Of a stretch of DNA of 64,000 nucleotides, positions 53,304 through 63,006 are shown in pieces (within the stretch, counting starts at the first letter, position 1; each line of letters begins with the position of its first letter). A program made the position numbers and the translations under genes. Source of the DNA: JAPHSX01 sp039714395 (GTDB taxonomy: Bacteria; Pseudomonadota; Gammaproteobacteria; Thiohalomonadales; Thiohalomonadaceae); assembly GCA_039714395.1 (NCBI GenBank), contig JBDLJH010000003.1, forward strand, positions 62,001 through 126,000, read 5' to 3'. The notes under the pieces were generated by a model. The model made no database searches. It was not told the DNA's origin and worked only from the letters and a program-made list of their open reading frames with translations.

Positions 53304-53487
53304 TGCACTACACGTCCCCAAAAGGGCCTGTTCGCGCGAAGACGGCATACTACCCGCCGATACCGCCTTGGTCAACTCCCCCGCGAGAAATATTTACATG
53401 CTGCCCTGAGCAAACTCTCTGCGCTTGGATCGCAACGGGTTGCATGAGAAAATAGCGCACCTTCACACCACTGGGACTGAACAAGCA

Positions 53488-54342
53488 ATGAGCGCACAGA
53501 TCATCGACGGCAAGGCTATCGCCGCCCAACTCCGCCAGGATATTAAACAGCGTGTCGATGCACGCCAGGCCAGGGGACAACGAGCGCCGGGGCTGGCAGT
53601 GATACTGGTAGGTGAGAATCCTGCCTCCCAAGTATACGTTAGCAGCAAGCGCAGGGGCTGCGCAGAGACTGGCATTCTGTCACTGGCACATGACCTGGCC
53701 GCCGAGACCTCGCAGCAGGAGGTACTGGCACTGATCGATAAGCTCAATGAAGACTCCACCGTTGACGGCATCCTGGTGCAACTGCCGCTGCCCGGGCATA
53801 TCGATGTGGCAACGGTGATCGAGCGTATTCACCCTGATAAGGATGTGGATGGCTTCCACCCCTACAACATCGGCCGTCTCACCATTCAAATGCCTACCCT
53901 GCGCCCCTGTACCCCACGCGGCTCAATGACCCTGCTGCAGAGCACTGGCGTGGATCTCAAGGGACTGGATGCGGTAATTGTCGGGGCCTCCAACATCGTC
54001 GGTCGTCCAATGGCCTTAGAACTACTGATGGCCGGCTGCACCGTCACCATTTGCCACAGCAAGACCCGTGACCTGCAGGAGAAGCTCGGCAAGGCTGATC
54101 TGGTAGTCGCCGCAGTCGGTCGCCCGGAGATGATCAAGGGTGAGTGGCTAAAAGATGGAGTCATCGTTATTGATGTCGGCATCAACCGCCTGGAGAGCGG
54201 CAAACTGGTGGGGGATGTGGAGTTCGCCTCAGCAAGTGAACGCGCCAGCTGGATCACCCCGGTACCCGGCGGCGTCGGCCCGATGACCGTTGCCACCCTG
54301 CTGCAAAACACCGTCGACTCGGCGGACCGGCGCGACACCTGA
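53488..54342 (+). CDS. folD: Methylenetetrahydrofolate dehydrogenase/cyclohydrolase
   Basis: 284 residues from ATG 53488. Bifunctional enzyme interconverting methylene-, methenyl- and formyl-tetrahydrofolate. Motifs: YVSSKRRGCAETGI with the catalytic Lys, VDGILVQLPLPGHID, the Rossmann loop VIVGASNIVGRPMALEL, and PVPGGVGPMTVATLLQNT near the end. A longer frame to 53425 lacks family similarity. It is divergent from the tRNA cluster. Confidence 0.96.
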   Translation: MSAQIIDGKAIAAQLRQDIKQRVDARQARGQRAPGLAVILVGENPASQVYVSSKRRGCAETGILSLAHDLAAETSQQEVLALIDKLNEDSTVDGILVQLPLPGHIDVATVIERIHPDKDVDGFHPYNIGRLTIQMPTLRPCTPRGSMTLLQSTGVDLKGLDAVIVGASNIVGRPMALELLMAGCTVTICHSKTRDLQEKLGKADLVVAAVGRPEMIKGEWLKDGVIVIDVGINRLESGKLVGDVEFASASERASWITPVPGGVGPMTVATLLQNTVDSADRRDT

Positions 54343-54350
54343 AAATTAAT

Positions 54351-54376
54351 GGTGGATGCGCTCTCGCTTATCCACC
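54351..54376. terminator. Hairpin between folD and the DksA-like gene
   Basis: GGTGGAT (54351-54357) pairs with ATCCACC (54370-54376) across a 12-base loop, between convergent genes. No strong T tract, so termination efficiency is uncertain. Confidence 0.45.
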
Positions 54377-54390
54377 CTACACGCTACACT

Positions 54391-54738
54391 TTACCCCTTA
54401 CGCTCTGCGCAATGGATACAGAGCGGTGTCGCCGGATTAAAGGCCAAACGCTCCTCGGCAATCGGCTCATCACACTCCAGGCAGTAACCATAGTCACCGC
54501 TCTCTATCCGGCGTAACGCCGCCCCAATCTGTACCAACTCTAACTGGTGGCGACGCTCCGTCTCCTGTGACATCGCCTGTGCCTGTAGTGCATCCATGCG
54601 CGAGAGCCGGCCTACCTTGCTCTGATCCAGCTCCACCGTGGCACTCGCCTGCTGGCTGGTTTCGGCCAGTGCCTGTAGATCATCACGTCGCTGTTGCAAC
54701 AGCTGGCGGAAGTGTGCCAAGTCTATCTTCTTACTCAT
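54391..54738 (-). CDS. DksA/TraR-family zinc-finger protein
   Basis: 115 residues from ATG 54738 (an ATG three codons upstream is also possible). An N-terminal coiled coil (FRQLLQQRRDDLQALAETSQ) with acidic tip residues is followed by the C4 zinc finger YGYCLECDEPIAEERL and PLCIHCAE. DksA-like proteins enter the RNA polymerase secondary channel and act with ppGpp. It is shorter than canonical DksA (about 150), closer to the TraR-like or YbiI-like branch, so the regulatory role may differ. Confidence 0.88.
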   Translation of the reverse strand: MSKKIDLAHFRQLLQQRRDDLQALAETSQQASATVELDQSKVGRLSRMDALQAQAMSQETERRHQLELVQIGAALRRIESGDYGYCLECDEPIAEERLAFNPATPLCIHCAERKG

Positions 54739-54756
54739 ATCACCCATCCGTAAAAA

Positions 54757-56556
54757 CTATTGTTGCAGCTCACCGTAAAGACGACTGTAGACACCATCAA
54801 ACTGCAGCAATTCATCATGACTGCCCTGTTCGATAATATGCCCCTGGTCGAAGACGTAGGCGCGATCCGCCTGTTTTACCGCACTGAGTCGATGGGCAAT
54901 GATAAGGGTGGTGCGACCGGCAAGAAACTGACGTAACGCGCCGTGCAGCAGCGCTTCTGTCTGCGCATCAAGGGCCGAGGTAGCTTCATCCAGGATCACC
55001 ACACTGGGGTCGCTCAAAACCATGCGGGCGATGGACAGACGCTGACGCTGACCGCCGGAGAGACGTACCCCGCCTCGGCCAATCAAGGTATCCAGTCCCT
55101 GTGGCAACTGCTCCACCACCTGCCGCAATTGCGCCACATCCAGCGCATGCCACATGGCTTCCTCATCGACCTGCTCACCCATGCTCAGGTTGGCACGTAC
55201 CGTATCGCTAAACAGCGCCGGGTGTTGCAATACCACCGCTACATTCTCACGCACCACATCAAGACCAATCTGGGTCACCGGTACCTGATCAAACAATACT
55301 TGCCCGCTGTCGGGCGGATAGAGGCCAAGAATCAATTGCACCAGTGTCGACTTGCCACCACCACTCGCCCCCACTAGCGCCACCTTCTCACCAGGGGCGA
55401 TATCCATACTTACATTATTGAGGATCCAGTCGCTCTCATCGCGGTAGCGAAAACACAGCCCCTGTACGCTCAGCCCTACCGTCGTTTTATCGGCAAATGG
55501 ATCACTTAGGTGTGGGTAGTCCGGCTCTTCATCCAGTGCCAGCAGGCGGTTGATACGTCCCAGCGCGGCCTTGGCGCTGTAGTAGGCGTACTGTACGTTC
55601 AGCACCTCCTGCACCGGTGCCATCATGAACCAGAGATAGCCAAATACCGCCATCATCTGACCTACCGTAAGGTCGGAGAAGACCACCATCAACATACCGA
55701 CTGCACGGAAACTATCGAAACCGAAGAGAAATATATTAAAGGAAAGGCGTGTCGCCGCATCGCTCTTCCAGGAGAAGGCCGCGGAGTGCTCACGGATACC
55801 ACGCGCCTGCTCCACTACCCGTCCTATAAAGTGCGATTCACGGTTGGCAACACGGATCTGTTGAATCGCCTCAAGGGTCTCACCAAGAGACTGCTGGAAT
55901 AACTCGAAGGCGCTGTTTTCGCGCCGCTTCAGCTCCTTTACCCGCTTGCCAAAGGCCACGGTAAAGTAGATCACCAACGGATTGAGAAAAAGGATGAATA
56001 ACGCCAGTTGCCAGTGCATCAGCAACAAAATGGTACTCACACCAATCAGGGTGAATATTGAGATCAGGGTCTTGCTCAGGGAGCTGCCAATAAACTCATC
56101 AACGGCATTAAGGTCGGTCACAAAATGGGAGGTGACGGTGCCGCTACCCAGAGTCTCATATTCCTTCATGGAGATACGCCGCAAACGCTGCAACATCTCG
56201 CGGCGCATGGCAAAGGTAATCGATTTGGCGATACAGGTGAAAGAGCGGTTTTGCCACACCGTAAGCAGTAGTGCAGCAAAACGTAGTATCAGGCTAAGCA
56301 GCAGGATAGCGACCACATAGAGCACCGGCCCATGCCACGCCTCGGGAAAGAGGCCATTCATGACGCTAACCAGGGTTGCCGGTTTCTCCAGCAACACCTC
56401 ATCGACCAGCAACGGCATCATTAACGGCAGTGGTACCGCCATTAACGTAGCAAACAACGCTACCACATGGGCCTGCAGCAGCTTGCGCTGATGGCCCAGT
56501 GCCATACGCCACAGGGTATGCCAGTCGAATACCGTCTTACCCGTCACCAGGATCAC
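54757..56556 (-). CDS. ABC exporter, membrane-ATPase fusion
   Basis: 599 residues, GTG start. The N-terminal half is a six-helix type-1 exporter membrane domain; the C-terminal half is an ATPase with Walker A GASGGGKST, signature LSGGQRQRLSIARM, Walker B VVILDEATSALD and the switch His IIAHRLSAV. Architecture is MsbA/MdlB-like half transporter that works as a dimer. The substrate (lipid, peptide or drug) cannot be told. It precedes the DksA-like gene by 18 bases on the same strand. Confidence 0.9.
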   Translation of the reverse strand: MILVTGKTVFDWHTLWRMALGHQRKLLQAHVVALFATLMAVPLPLMMPLLVDEVLLEKPATLVSVMNGLFPEAWHGPVLYVVAILLLSLILRFAALLLTVWQNRSFTCIAKSITFAMRREMLQRLRRISMKEYETLGSGTVTSHFVTDLNAVDEFIGSSLSKTLISIFTLIGVSTILLLMHWQLALFILFLNPLVIYFTVAFGKRVKELKRRENSAFELFQQSLGETLEAIQQIRVANRESHFIGRVVEQARGIREHSAAFSWKSDAATRLSFNIFLFGFDSFRAVGMLMVVFSDLTVGQMMAVFGYLWFMMAPVQEVLNVQYAYYSAKAALGRINRLLALDEEPDYPHLSDPFADKTTVGLSVQGLCFRYRDESDWILNNVSMDIAPGEKVALVGASGGGKSTLVQLILGLYPPDSGQVLFDQVPVTQIGLDVVRENVAVVLQHPALFSDTVRANLSMGEQVDEEAMWHALDVAQLRQVVEQLPQGLDTLIGRGGVRLSGGQRQRLSIARMVLSDPSVVILDEATSALDAQTEALLHGALRQFLAGRTTLIIAHRLSAVKQADRAYVFDQGHIIEQGSHDELLQFDGVYSRLYGELQQ

Positions 56557-56858
56557 CGTTAGTTAGGGAAAATCAGCGCCAGACGATGGCACGATGCCTA
56601 TGACAATGCAAACCAGCAGAGGTACTACTGAAAGAAATAAGGAAAAAAGATGGCAATCCGTTGCCTACAAGGAATACTGCGGGCGCTCCAGCGCCCAATA
56701 TGGAGGTGTATCTAACTACAAAGCTACCACAGCTTTTAAATCTGTCATCCTAAGATGACTATTGAAGACCCCTCACAGGGCCAGCAATTGAGGTGCATTA
56801 TGCAGAAGATTAGCTGCTCATAATATTGGGATGATTACTCCGGAAATCAGGGTAAACC
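56557..56858. other. Intergenic region upstream of the ABC exporter
   Basis: 302 bases with no gene. A hairpin GGGCGCT-CC-AGCGCCC at 56684-56699 lacks a T tract. The exporter promoter and the end of the TtrR-like transcript should be here, but I see no convincing motif. Confidence 0.5.
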
Positions 56859-57482
56859 CTAAGTCTCTTTTTGCGCCGCCTTGAGTACCACACTCATACG
56901 TACCAGGTGAGAAAGAGATTTAGCCTTAAGCTTATCCATAACACGGGCGCGATGCGCCTCAACAGTCTTCAGGCTTACCCCGAGGGTGGCGCTAATCACC
57001 TTATTGGCGGCACCATCTACTACCAAAGCCATCACCTCCCGCTCACGGGGTGTCAGACTACTCATCAAGACCCGCCACTCATCCAGCTGCACCTCATTCT
57101 GACGCTGCTGGCGATCATCCTCAATGGCTCGCTGCACGCAGTCGAGTAGCAGCTGATCATTAAACGGTTTTTCAACAAAATCAAAGGCCCCAGCCTTAAG
57201 GGCACGCACCGCCATCGGCACATCGGCATGGCCAGAGATAAAAATCACCGGCAAACGAATATTGCGCTCTTCCAGCACCCCCTGCAGTTCCAGCCCGCTC
57301 ATGCCCGGCATACGGATATCAAGTAACAGGCAACCCGCATGCTGCGTCGGACTTGCCTGCAAGAAACTGTCAGCGGAGTCAAAGCTCTCGGTCTTCAGCC
57401 CCACGGACTGCATTAGAAAAGAGAGGGAATCTCTTACCGCCTCGTCGTCATCAACGATAAACACCGTTGCCTCATCACTCAT
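56859..57482 (-). CDS. FixJ/TtrR-type response regulator
   Basis: 207 residues. Receiver domain with DDD at 11-13, phospho-acceptor Asp in LLLDIRMPGMSG, Ser in IFISGHAD and Lys in FVEKPF, then a LuxR-type helix-turn-helix (LTPREREVMALVVDGAANKV, LGVSLKTVEAHRARVMDKL). It is the cognate regulator of the sensor kinase gene directly upstream, which it overlaps by eight bases. By analogy with TtrR/ThsR it would activate sulfur-compound genes, but no target lies in the window. Confidence 0.92.
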   Translation of the reverse strand: MSDEATVFIVDDDEAVRDSLSFLMQSVGLKTESFDSADSFLQASPTQHAGCLLLDIRMPGMSGLELQGVLEERNIRLPVIFISGHADVPMAVRALKAGAFDFVEKPFNDQLLLDCVQRAIEDDRQQRQNEVQLDEWRVLMSSLTPREREVMALVVDGAANKVISATLGVSLKTVEAHRARVMDKLKAKSLSHLVRMSVVLKAAQKET

Positions 57483-59703
57483 CTTTCACGCCTTCGCCGC
57501 GTAGCGGCAACATAATAGTAAAACACGCGCCTTTGCCAAGGACGCTCTCCAGCGTCATCTTACCGCCGTGGGACTCAATGATCCCCTGACTAATGGAGAG
57601 ACCCAGCCCCATCCCCTGTTTCTTGGTAGTAACGAAGGGGGTAAATAGCCTCTCCTGCAATTTAGTATCTATGCCCTGACCGTTATCAATCACCTGCAGA
57701 TAAACCGCACCTCCCTCCTGATAGGTACTGATACCAAGATGCCGTTCACCCTCATTATTCTGCATCGCTTCAATAGCATTACGGGTTAAATTGAGCAGCA
57801 CCTGCTCCAGCTGAATGGCATGAATCCACACCGCCGGCAGACCTGAGGCAAGGTTCAGCTCCACTTTCACCTCACCCTTGCGCAGTTCGGGTTGGATAAA
57901 GCTGAGTAGTGAACGAATCAATACATCCAGATCTACCCACTCAAGCTCCGGAGCCTCCTTGCGTACAAAGCGACGCAGTTGACGAATAATCTCGCCGGCA
58001 CGCTCTGCCTGGATAGCAACCTGTTCCATCGCCGAGACCAGCTGCCCCTTTTGCGCCATCTCAGCGTTTTGTAATATGCGGATACAACCACGGGTGTAGT
58101 TGCTAATCGCCGAGAGCGGCTGATTCAGTTCGTGGGCAATACCCGAGGCCATCTCGCCCATGGTACTGAGGCGGGCGACGTGGGCCATCTCATTTTGGTG
58201 CTGGCGTGACTCCTCTGCGGCACGCTTACGCTCGGCAGTGTTACGAAACACCACTACCGCCCCTGCCACCTCGCCACGAGCGTTACGAATCGGGGTACTG
58301 GAATACTCCACCGGGATGCTGTTGCCATCTTTGCACCAGAAAACATCATCATCCACAAAGCGGGCCTGATTATCACGAAAGGTGTGGTACACGGGGCACT
58401 CCATGCCAGGAAAGTGGCTACCGTCTGCATAGGTATGGTGGAGGATCAGGTGCTGGTTATTGCCGATCAGCTCTTCGGCACTCCAGCCGGTGATCACCTC
58501 CATCGCATGGTTCACAAAGGTGGCTTTACCCTCGGTATCTACCCCATAGATACCATCAGCCACGGAGTCGAGGATCAGGGCGTGCTGCCGCTCCAGCTGC
58601 TGCTTCGCCCCGGCCAGGGCACGATTAAGACGCCACACCCAGGTCGTCATGCCGCCCATAAACAGCAACAGCAACAGACCACTCAGCAACCATCCCCAGT
58701 AGCGCCCTAACACATCACCAAGAGTGAAGCGCTTGAGGTGCTGATACGGGGGCAATAGCAGCTCCTGCAGCAGGTCGTGTACCGGCTGGTAATCGAGGGG
58801 AATGGTCCAGCCGGCATAATTACCGCTGAACGCCGCGGGGTGTTCTTCGGGCATCTCGGCCAAAGCAATGGAGACACGACTGGCAAGAAGATTAGAGGTG
58901 TGCTGCACCTTACTAAAGGGCCACTCAGGATAGAGGGCGGTACTGTGTACCAGTGGGAAGTCTGGGTCTGGCTCTACCCCATCTTCATAAGAATGCTCGT
59001 TGATGATGCGAAACTCGCTTAGCTTAATCTGCCCCTCATCCTGCATCCGCTCAAGAATATCGGTACGCACTGTGCCGGCATCGACCAGTCCATCGCGTAC
59101 CGCCATCACCACATTATCGTGGGTACCACCAAAGCTGATCTCGCCAATCTCACGATAAGGGTTGATCCCTACTGCCTTTAACTCACGCACCGCCATCATA
59201 AAACCACCCAGCGAGGTCTCATCCACCGCCATCAGGGTTTTTCCGCGCAAATCCTCAAGGCGATTCAGGTCGTAGCGCTCGGCACGGGCGAAGATCACCC
59301 CGCCAAACAGATTATAGGCTTCACCCTTCCAACGATTTCTCATGGTGGCGATACGCGATACCCTGTGACGCACCTCCAGGTTTACATAGATCGCAGGGTT
59401 CACCAGGATAAAATCGACCGAGCCACTGCCGACAGCCGGATCTACCTCGGAAAAGTCGAGCGGTACAATGGTAAAACGATAATCGGGGAGTTCTGCACTG
59501 AGATAATCGGCGGTCTTTGACCAGTGGGCCAGGGTAGCCTCATCACCACGGTGACTGAGCACACCAATAGTGACCGGTTCTGATGCAAGCAGTACCGGGG
59601 CGCAGAAAAGCAGTAATAATAGAAAAAAAAGTCGCTTTAGCGCAGCAATGGGACGAAGACACTCACCCAATAATAATGGTAGCGTATTTCTATGTACCAA
59701 CAT
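57475..59703 (-). CDS. PhnD-domain sensor histidine kinase (TtrS-like)
   Basis: 742 residues. Signal/anchor helix, then a periplasmic PhnD-like binding domain (VTIGVLSHRGDEATLAHW, GSVDFILVNPAIYVNLE, GGTHDNVVMAVRDGLVDAGT), a membrane helix (WGWLLSGLLLLLFMGGMTTW), a PAS domain, and a FixL-class kinase core with the phospho-His in SGIAHELNQPLSAISNY, N box NLTRNAIEAM and G boxes DNGQGID, GMGLGLSIS. PhnD-type periplasmic sensing with a FixJ-type partner is the layout of TtrSR (tetrathionate) and ThsSR (thiosulfate) systems. TtrS lacks so clear a PAS domain, so the ligand is an inference, though fitting for a sulfur oxidiser. Confidence 0.88.
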   Translation of the reverse strand: MLVHRNTLPLLLGECLRPIAALKRLFFLLLLLFCAPVLLASEPVTIGVLSHRGDEATLAHWSKTADYLSAELPDYRFTIVPLDFSEVDPAVGSGSVDFILVNPAIYVNLEVRHRVSRIATMRNRWKGEAYNLFGGVIFARAERYDLNRLEDLRGKTLMAVDETSLGGFMMAVRELKAVGINPYREIGEISFGGTHDNVVMAVRDGLVDAGTVRTDILERMQDEGQIKLSEFRIINEHSYEDGVEPDPDFPLVHSTALYPEWPFSKVQHTSNLLASRVSIALAEMPEEHPAAFSGNYAGWTIPLDYQPVHDLLQELLLPPYQHLKRFTLGDVLGRYWGWLLSGLLLLLFMGGMTTWVWRLNRALAGAKQQLERQHALILDSVADGIYGVDTEGKATFVNHAMEVITGWSAEELIGNNQHLILHHTYADGSHFPGMECPVYHTFRDNQARFVDDDVFWCKDGNSIPVEYSSTPIRNARGEVAGAVVVFRNTAERKRAAEESRQHQNEMAHVARLSTMGEMASGIAHELNQPLSAISNYTRGCIRILQNAEMAQKGQLVSAMEQVAIQAERAGEIIRQLRRFVRKEAPELEWVDLDVLIRSLLSFIQPELRKGEVKVELNLASGLPAVWIHAIQLEQVLLNLTRNAIEAMQNNEGERHLGISTYQEGGAVYLQVIDNGQGIDTKLQERLFTPFVTTKKQGMGLGLSISQGIIESHGGKMTLESVLGKGACFTIMLPLRGEGVKDE

Positions 59704-59717
59704 TCAAACCCCACCAA

Positions 59718-60368
59718 CTAAAGCAAACGCCAGCCAAGCCAGCCTACTGTTAACAGCACCAACATTGCCGCCAGCCAAAGACGAGTGGCCGATACCGCAT
59801 AAACGGGATCGTCTGCCACTTTTTCAGCCCTCGGTTGTCCCTGCAATTTCTGCCATGCCTGCTCCAGCACCGGCACAATAGCCTGATCAACACGCCTATC
59901 CTGTCCCACCATCTCTTCGAGCAATAAAAGACGTTCTGGCCGCCCCTTGGGAAAACGACAGTGGCCACGGAACAACACCTGTCCTTCCACTGGAATCCCC
60001 GGCAGGTGGTAATGTAGAATCGCTAGTAACTCATCCAGCTGGTGCAGCGGATTCTCGAAGTGGAAACTTTTATTCCCGACCATCTGCGTCCAGCTGTCGA
60101 TCTTGTCACCACCGAAGAGTGCACCATCACAGTCACGCGGCAATAGCACCAGCAGACCATCAGGGGTCAGTAAAATATGCTCCAACACCTTATGACCACC
60201 GATGCCATCTTCCAGCACCACGTTATTCAGGCGCGCCACCCCGTAACCACTGATTAACCTTTGACGACGGCGAGCCCGCCACAGAAGACGTATTGGTTTC
60301 CAGCCCAGCAACAGAGTAAACAGCAGAGGCGGTAATGCCACACTCCATGTGAAAATTAATTCATTCAA
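59718..60368 (-). CDS. NERD-domain membrane protein
   Basis: 216 residues from a TTG at 60368, chosen because AAAGGTG lies eight bases upstream; the longest frame starts 16 codons earlier inside cysS. An N-terminal helix (WSVALPPLLFTLLLGW) and a C-terminal helix (LWLAAMLVLLTVGWLGW) flank a NERD (nuclease-related) domain recognised from GGHKVLEHILLTPDGLLVLL, GGDKIDSWTQMVGNKSFHF and ENPLHQLDELLAIL. NERD proteins are presumed nucleases or DNA processors; function here is unknown. Confidence 0.75.
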   Translation of the reverse strand: MNELIFTWSVALPPLLFTLLLGWKPIRLLWRARRRQRLISGYGVARLNNVVLEDGIGGHKVLEHILLTPDGLLVLLPRDCDGALFGGDKIDSWTQMVGNKSFHFENPLHQLDELLAILHYHLPGIPVEGQVLFRGHCRFPKGRPERLLLLEEMVGQDRRVDQAIVPVLEQAWQKLQGQPRAEKVADDPVYAVSATRLWLAAMLVLLTVGWLGWRLL

Positions 60369-60381
60369 CAGCAATTCACCT

Positions 60382-61782
60382 TTACTCTCGGCGCCAGGTG
60401 GTGCCAGCGGCACCATCCTCCAGCACGATACCCAGCTCTTTTAATTCGTCACGAATGCGATCCGCTTCGCCCCACTCTTTATCCTGTTTGGCCTGCACCC
60501 TGGCCGCTACCATTACATCAATGGCCGCATCATCGGGGCCTTCACCGCTACCCGCGCCGCCCTTAAGAAATGCCTCCGGATCACGCTGCAACAATCCCAG
60601 CAGTCCAGCCAGTGCCTTCAGCTCGGCGGCCACCGCGCTGGCATCACTACCCTGCCCCTTGAGACGATTGACCTCGCGTGTCAGCTCAAACAGCACCGCC
60701 AGCGCCTCGGCGGAGTTAAAGTCATCATCCATCGCCTTGAAGAAACGCTCGCTATGTTCACCCTCAGCGACGGTGCCCACTTCAACATCACGCAGTGCGG
60801 TATAGAGAGTCGTCAATGCAGCCTTGGCATTGTCCAGATGCTGGTCAGAATAATTAAGCGGGCTGCGATAGTGGGAGCTTAATATGAAGTAACGAATCAC
60901 CTCGGCATCGTACCGTTTGAGTACCTCGCGGATGGTGAAGAAGTTGCCCAGCGACTTGGACATTTTCTCGTTGTCGACACGCACAAAGCCATTGTGCAGC
61001 CAGTAGTTAACAAACTGACAACCGCAGGCCCCCTCGGATTGCGCGATCTCGTTCTCATGATGGGGGAACTGTAGATCCAGCCCGCCGCCATGAATATCGA
61101 AGTGATTACCCAGGGCGTGGGTCGACATCGCCGAGCACTCGATGTGCCAGCCGGGACGGCCATTGCCCCAGGGTGATTCCCAATAGGGCTCACCAGGCTT
61201 GACCGCCTTCCACAGCACGAAGTCGAGCGGGTCATCCTTCGCCATATCAACCGCCACACGCTCACCGGCACGCAGGTCATCAGGATTCTTGCCGGAGAGC
61301 TTGCCATATCCCTCAAATTTGGAAACATCGTAGTAGACATCGCCGTTGTCAGCGGCATAGGCGTAACCGTTTTCAATCAGCTTGCCGATCATTTCCAGGA
61401 TCTCGTCCATGTGCAGGGTGGCACGCGGCTCATCGTCGGGGCGCTCGACGCCCATCAGGTCTGCATCCTCATGCATCGCCGCAATAAAACGTCCGGTCAG
61501 GTCATTGAAATCCTCACCGCTTTCGTTGGCACGGGCAATGATCTTGTCATCAATATCGGTGATATTACGGATGTAGGTAACCGACTCTTTGCCATAAATC
61601 CTGCGTAGATAACGCTGGATCACATCAAACACCACCAGTACTCGTGCGTGGCCAATGTGGCAGTAGTCATAAACGGTCATGCCACAGACGTACATGCGTA
61701 CCTGTTTCGAGTCGATCGGGGTGAAGGGCTCTAACCGCTTAGTGAGATTGTTATGGACCTTGAGTTGGTGCTGATAAGCCAT
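60382..61782 (-). CDS. cysS: Cysteinyl-tRNA synthetase
   Basis: 466 residues from ATG 61782, matching the family length (a longer frame adds 29 residues without similarity). Class I synthetase motifs: MYVCGMTVYDYCHIGHARVL with the zinc-binding Cys and HIGH, the mid-chain zinc site (GWHIECSAMS) and KMSKSLGNFF. It charges tRNA-Cys. Confidence 0.97.
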   Translation of the reverse strand: MAYQHQLKVHNNLTKRLEPFTPIDSKQVRMYVCGMTVYDYCHIGHARVLVVFDVIQRYLRRIYGKESVTYIRNITDIDDKIIARANESGEDFNDLTGRFIAAMHEDADLMGVERPDDEPRATLHMDEILEMIGKLIENGYAYAADNGDVYYDVSKFEGYGKLSGKNPDDLRAGERVAVDMAKDDPLDFVLWKAVKPGEPYWESPWGNGRPGWHIECSAMSTHALGNHFDIHGGGLDLQFPHHENEIAQSEGACGCQFVNYWLHNGFVRVDNEKMSKSLGNFFTIREVLKRYDAEVIRYFILSSHYRSPLNYSDQHLDNAKAALTTLYTALRDVEVGTVAEGEHSERFFKAMDDDFNSAEALAVLFELTREVNRLKGQGSDASAVAAELKALAGLLGLLQRDPEAFLKGGAGSGEGPDDAAIDVMVAARVQAKQDKEWGEADRIRDELKELGIVLEDGAAGTTWRRE

Positions 61783-61884
61783 CGTTTTTCTTTCCGTTAC
61801 AGTAACTATTATATGGGTTACTCCAGCCGCGCATGGTAGCCGAAACGGCGGTGTACGACAAAGTTCCACCCACCTGTAGCAAAC

Positions 61885-62868
61885 CTACTTATACTTATCA
61901 CACATTCGCCGCTCTACCCCTTCGAGCCGTGTCTCAATGCGCGACAGGCTCTCTCCCATCTTCTCGATAAGAGTGTGCAACGCTATCTCCTTACGCCGCT
62001 CCTGATCGAACTCCCGTGCAATGGAGTGTTCCACCTGGCTCACCTCCTGCTCCTTGCGCTCCAGCAGTGCCATACGTTCATCCAGCCTCGCCAGCACCCT
62101 GGCCAGGCGCTCCATCATACTGCGTATATCGACATCCTCCCGCTCCAGCTTGGAGACATCACGTTCGATACCCTGCTCGACCTTGGAGACATCACGGCCA
62201 ATAAAGAAGGAGGAGAAACTGGCGGTCATCAGAGCAAACAGAGCGACCCCGAGCAGGATCAGCAAGGCTCCGAAGAGTTTGCCCGCCGGGGTCTGCGGCA
62301 CGATATCACCATAACCCACGGTAGTAACGGTAACCCAGGCCCACCAGATACCATCCCAGGGGGAGTGCACCGTCGGCTCGATCGCCGCCATCACCAGACC
62401 GGAGAGCAGGATCACCACTGCTGCCGCCCCCAGCGCCGCGCCAATACTGTTGTGACGCAGCATGGCTCGCACCGTGGAGGAGAAACGCAGAAAGAGGCTA
62501 AGCAGCAGCAATAAGCGCAAGCTGCGCAACATACCGGCCAGCGGGGTAATGTTCCAGATCAGTGGCAGGCCACCGGCAATGATCAACAGATTCATCCAGT
62601 TGTGTCGCAAATAGGTCGCTCGATCCGCCACCAGCGTACTGAGCACCGTCGTCTCAAGCACAAACAGCGACCACACCAGCCAGTCGGCTAACCGTCCCAG
62701 TGATGGCTGTAGCAGCCCCTTCAGTTCCATATACCACTGCAGCGGGATCCACAGCGCAAGCAGTAGCATCGGCACCTCAAAACGCGCGGCCCAGGTTCTG
62801 GCACGCGCATTTTCACTCTCGACCACGCCCCCCATGCCTGCCAGCCGCTGTACCCTGCTACTCTTCAT
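61885..62868 (-). CDS. Voltage-gated-type potassium channel with coiled-coil tail
   Basis: 327 residues from ATG 62868 (ribosome site GGAAGTG). Six membrane segments: the fourth carries regularly spaced Arg (LRSLRLLLLLSLFLRF), and the pore has the K+ selectivity filter TVTTVGYGD. The cytoplasmic tail from about residue 220 is a long charged coiled coil (SKVEQGIERDVSKLEREDVD, RLEGVERRM) instead of an RCK domain, so gating is probably by voltage and tail assembly. Confidence 0.92.
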   Translation of the reverse strand: MKSSRVQRLAGMGGVVESENARARTWAARFEVPMLLLALWIPLQWYMELKGLLQPSLGRLADWLVWSLFVLETTVLSTLVADRATYLRHNWMNLLIIAGGLPLIWNITPLAGMLRSLRLLLLLSLFLRFSSTVRAMLRHNSIGAALGAAAVVILLSGLVMAAIEPTVHSPWDGIWWAWVTVTTVGYGDIVPQTPAGKLFGALLILLGVALFALMTASFSSFFIGRDVSKVEQGIERDVSKLEREDVDIRSMMERLARVLARLDERMALLERKEQEVSQVEHSIAREFDQERRKEIALHTLIEKMGESLSRIETRLEGVERRMCDKYK

Positions 62869-63006
62869 CGCACTTCCAAAAATCTCCAGAGATGTCCATA
62901 ACATAGCGCGTCAGGCAGAATGACGCACCCGATCCCTTCCCCTGCTCTTTCACCTTGGAGGCAGAGCCGATATCATTGCCGCTTTGCCAACGCTTGAGGA
63001 ACCACC

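Noticed and set aside
56684..56699. GGGCGCT-CC-AGCGCCC as a REP copy or terminator
   Set aside because: It lacks the GTAGGAGCG/CGCTCCTAC ends of the REP unit and has no T tract.
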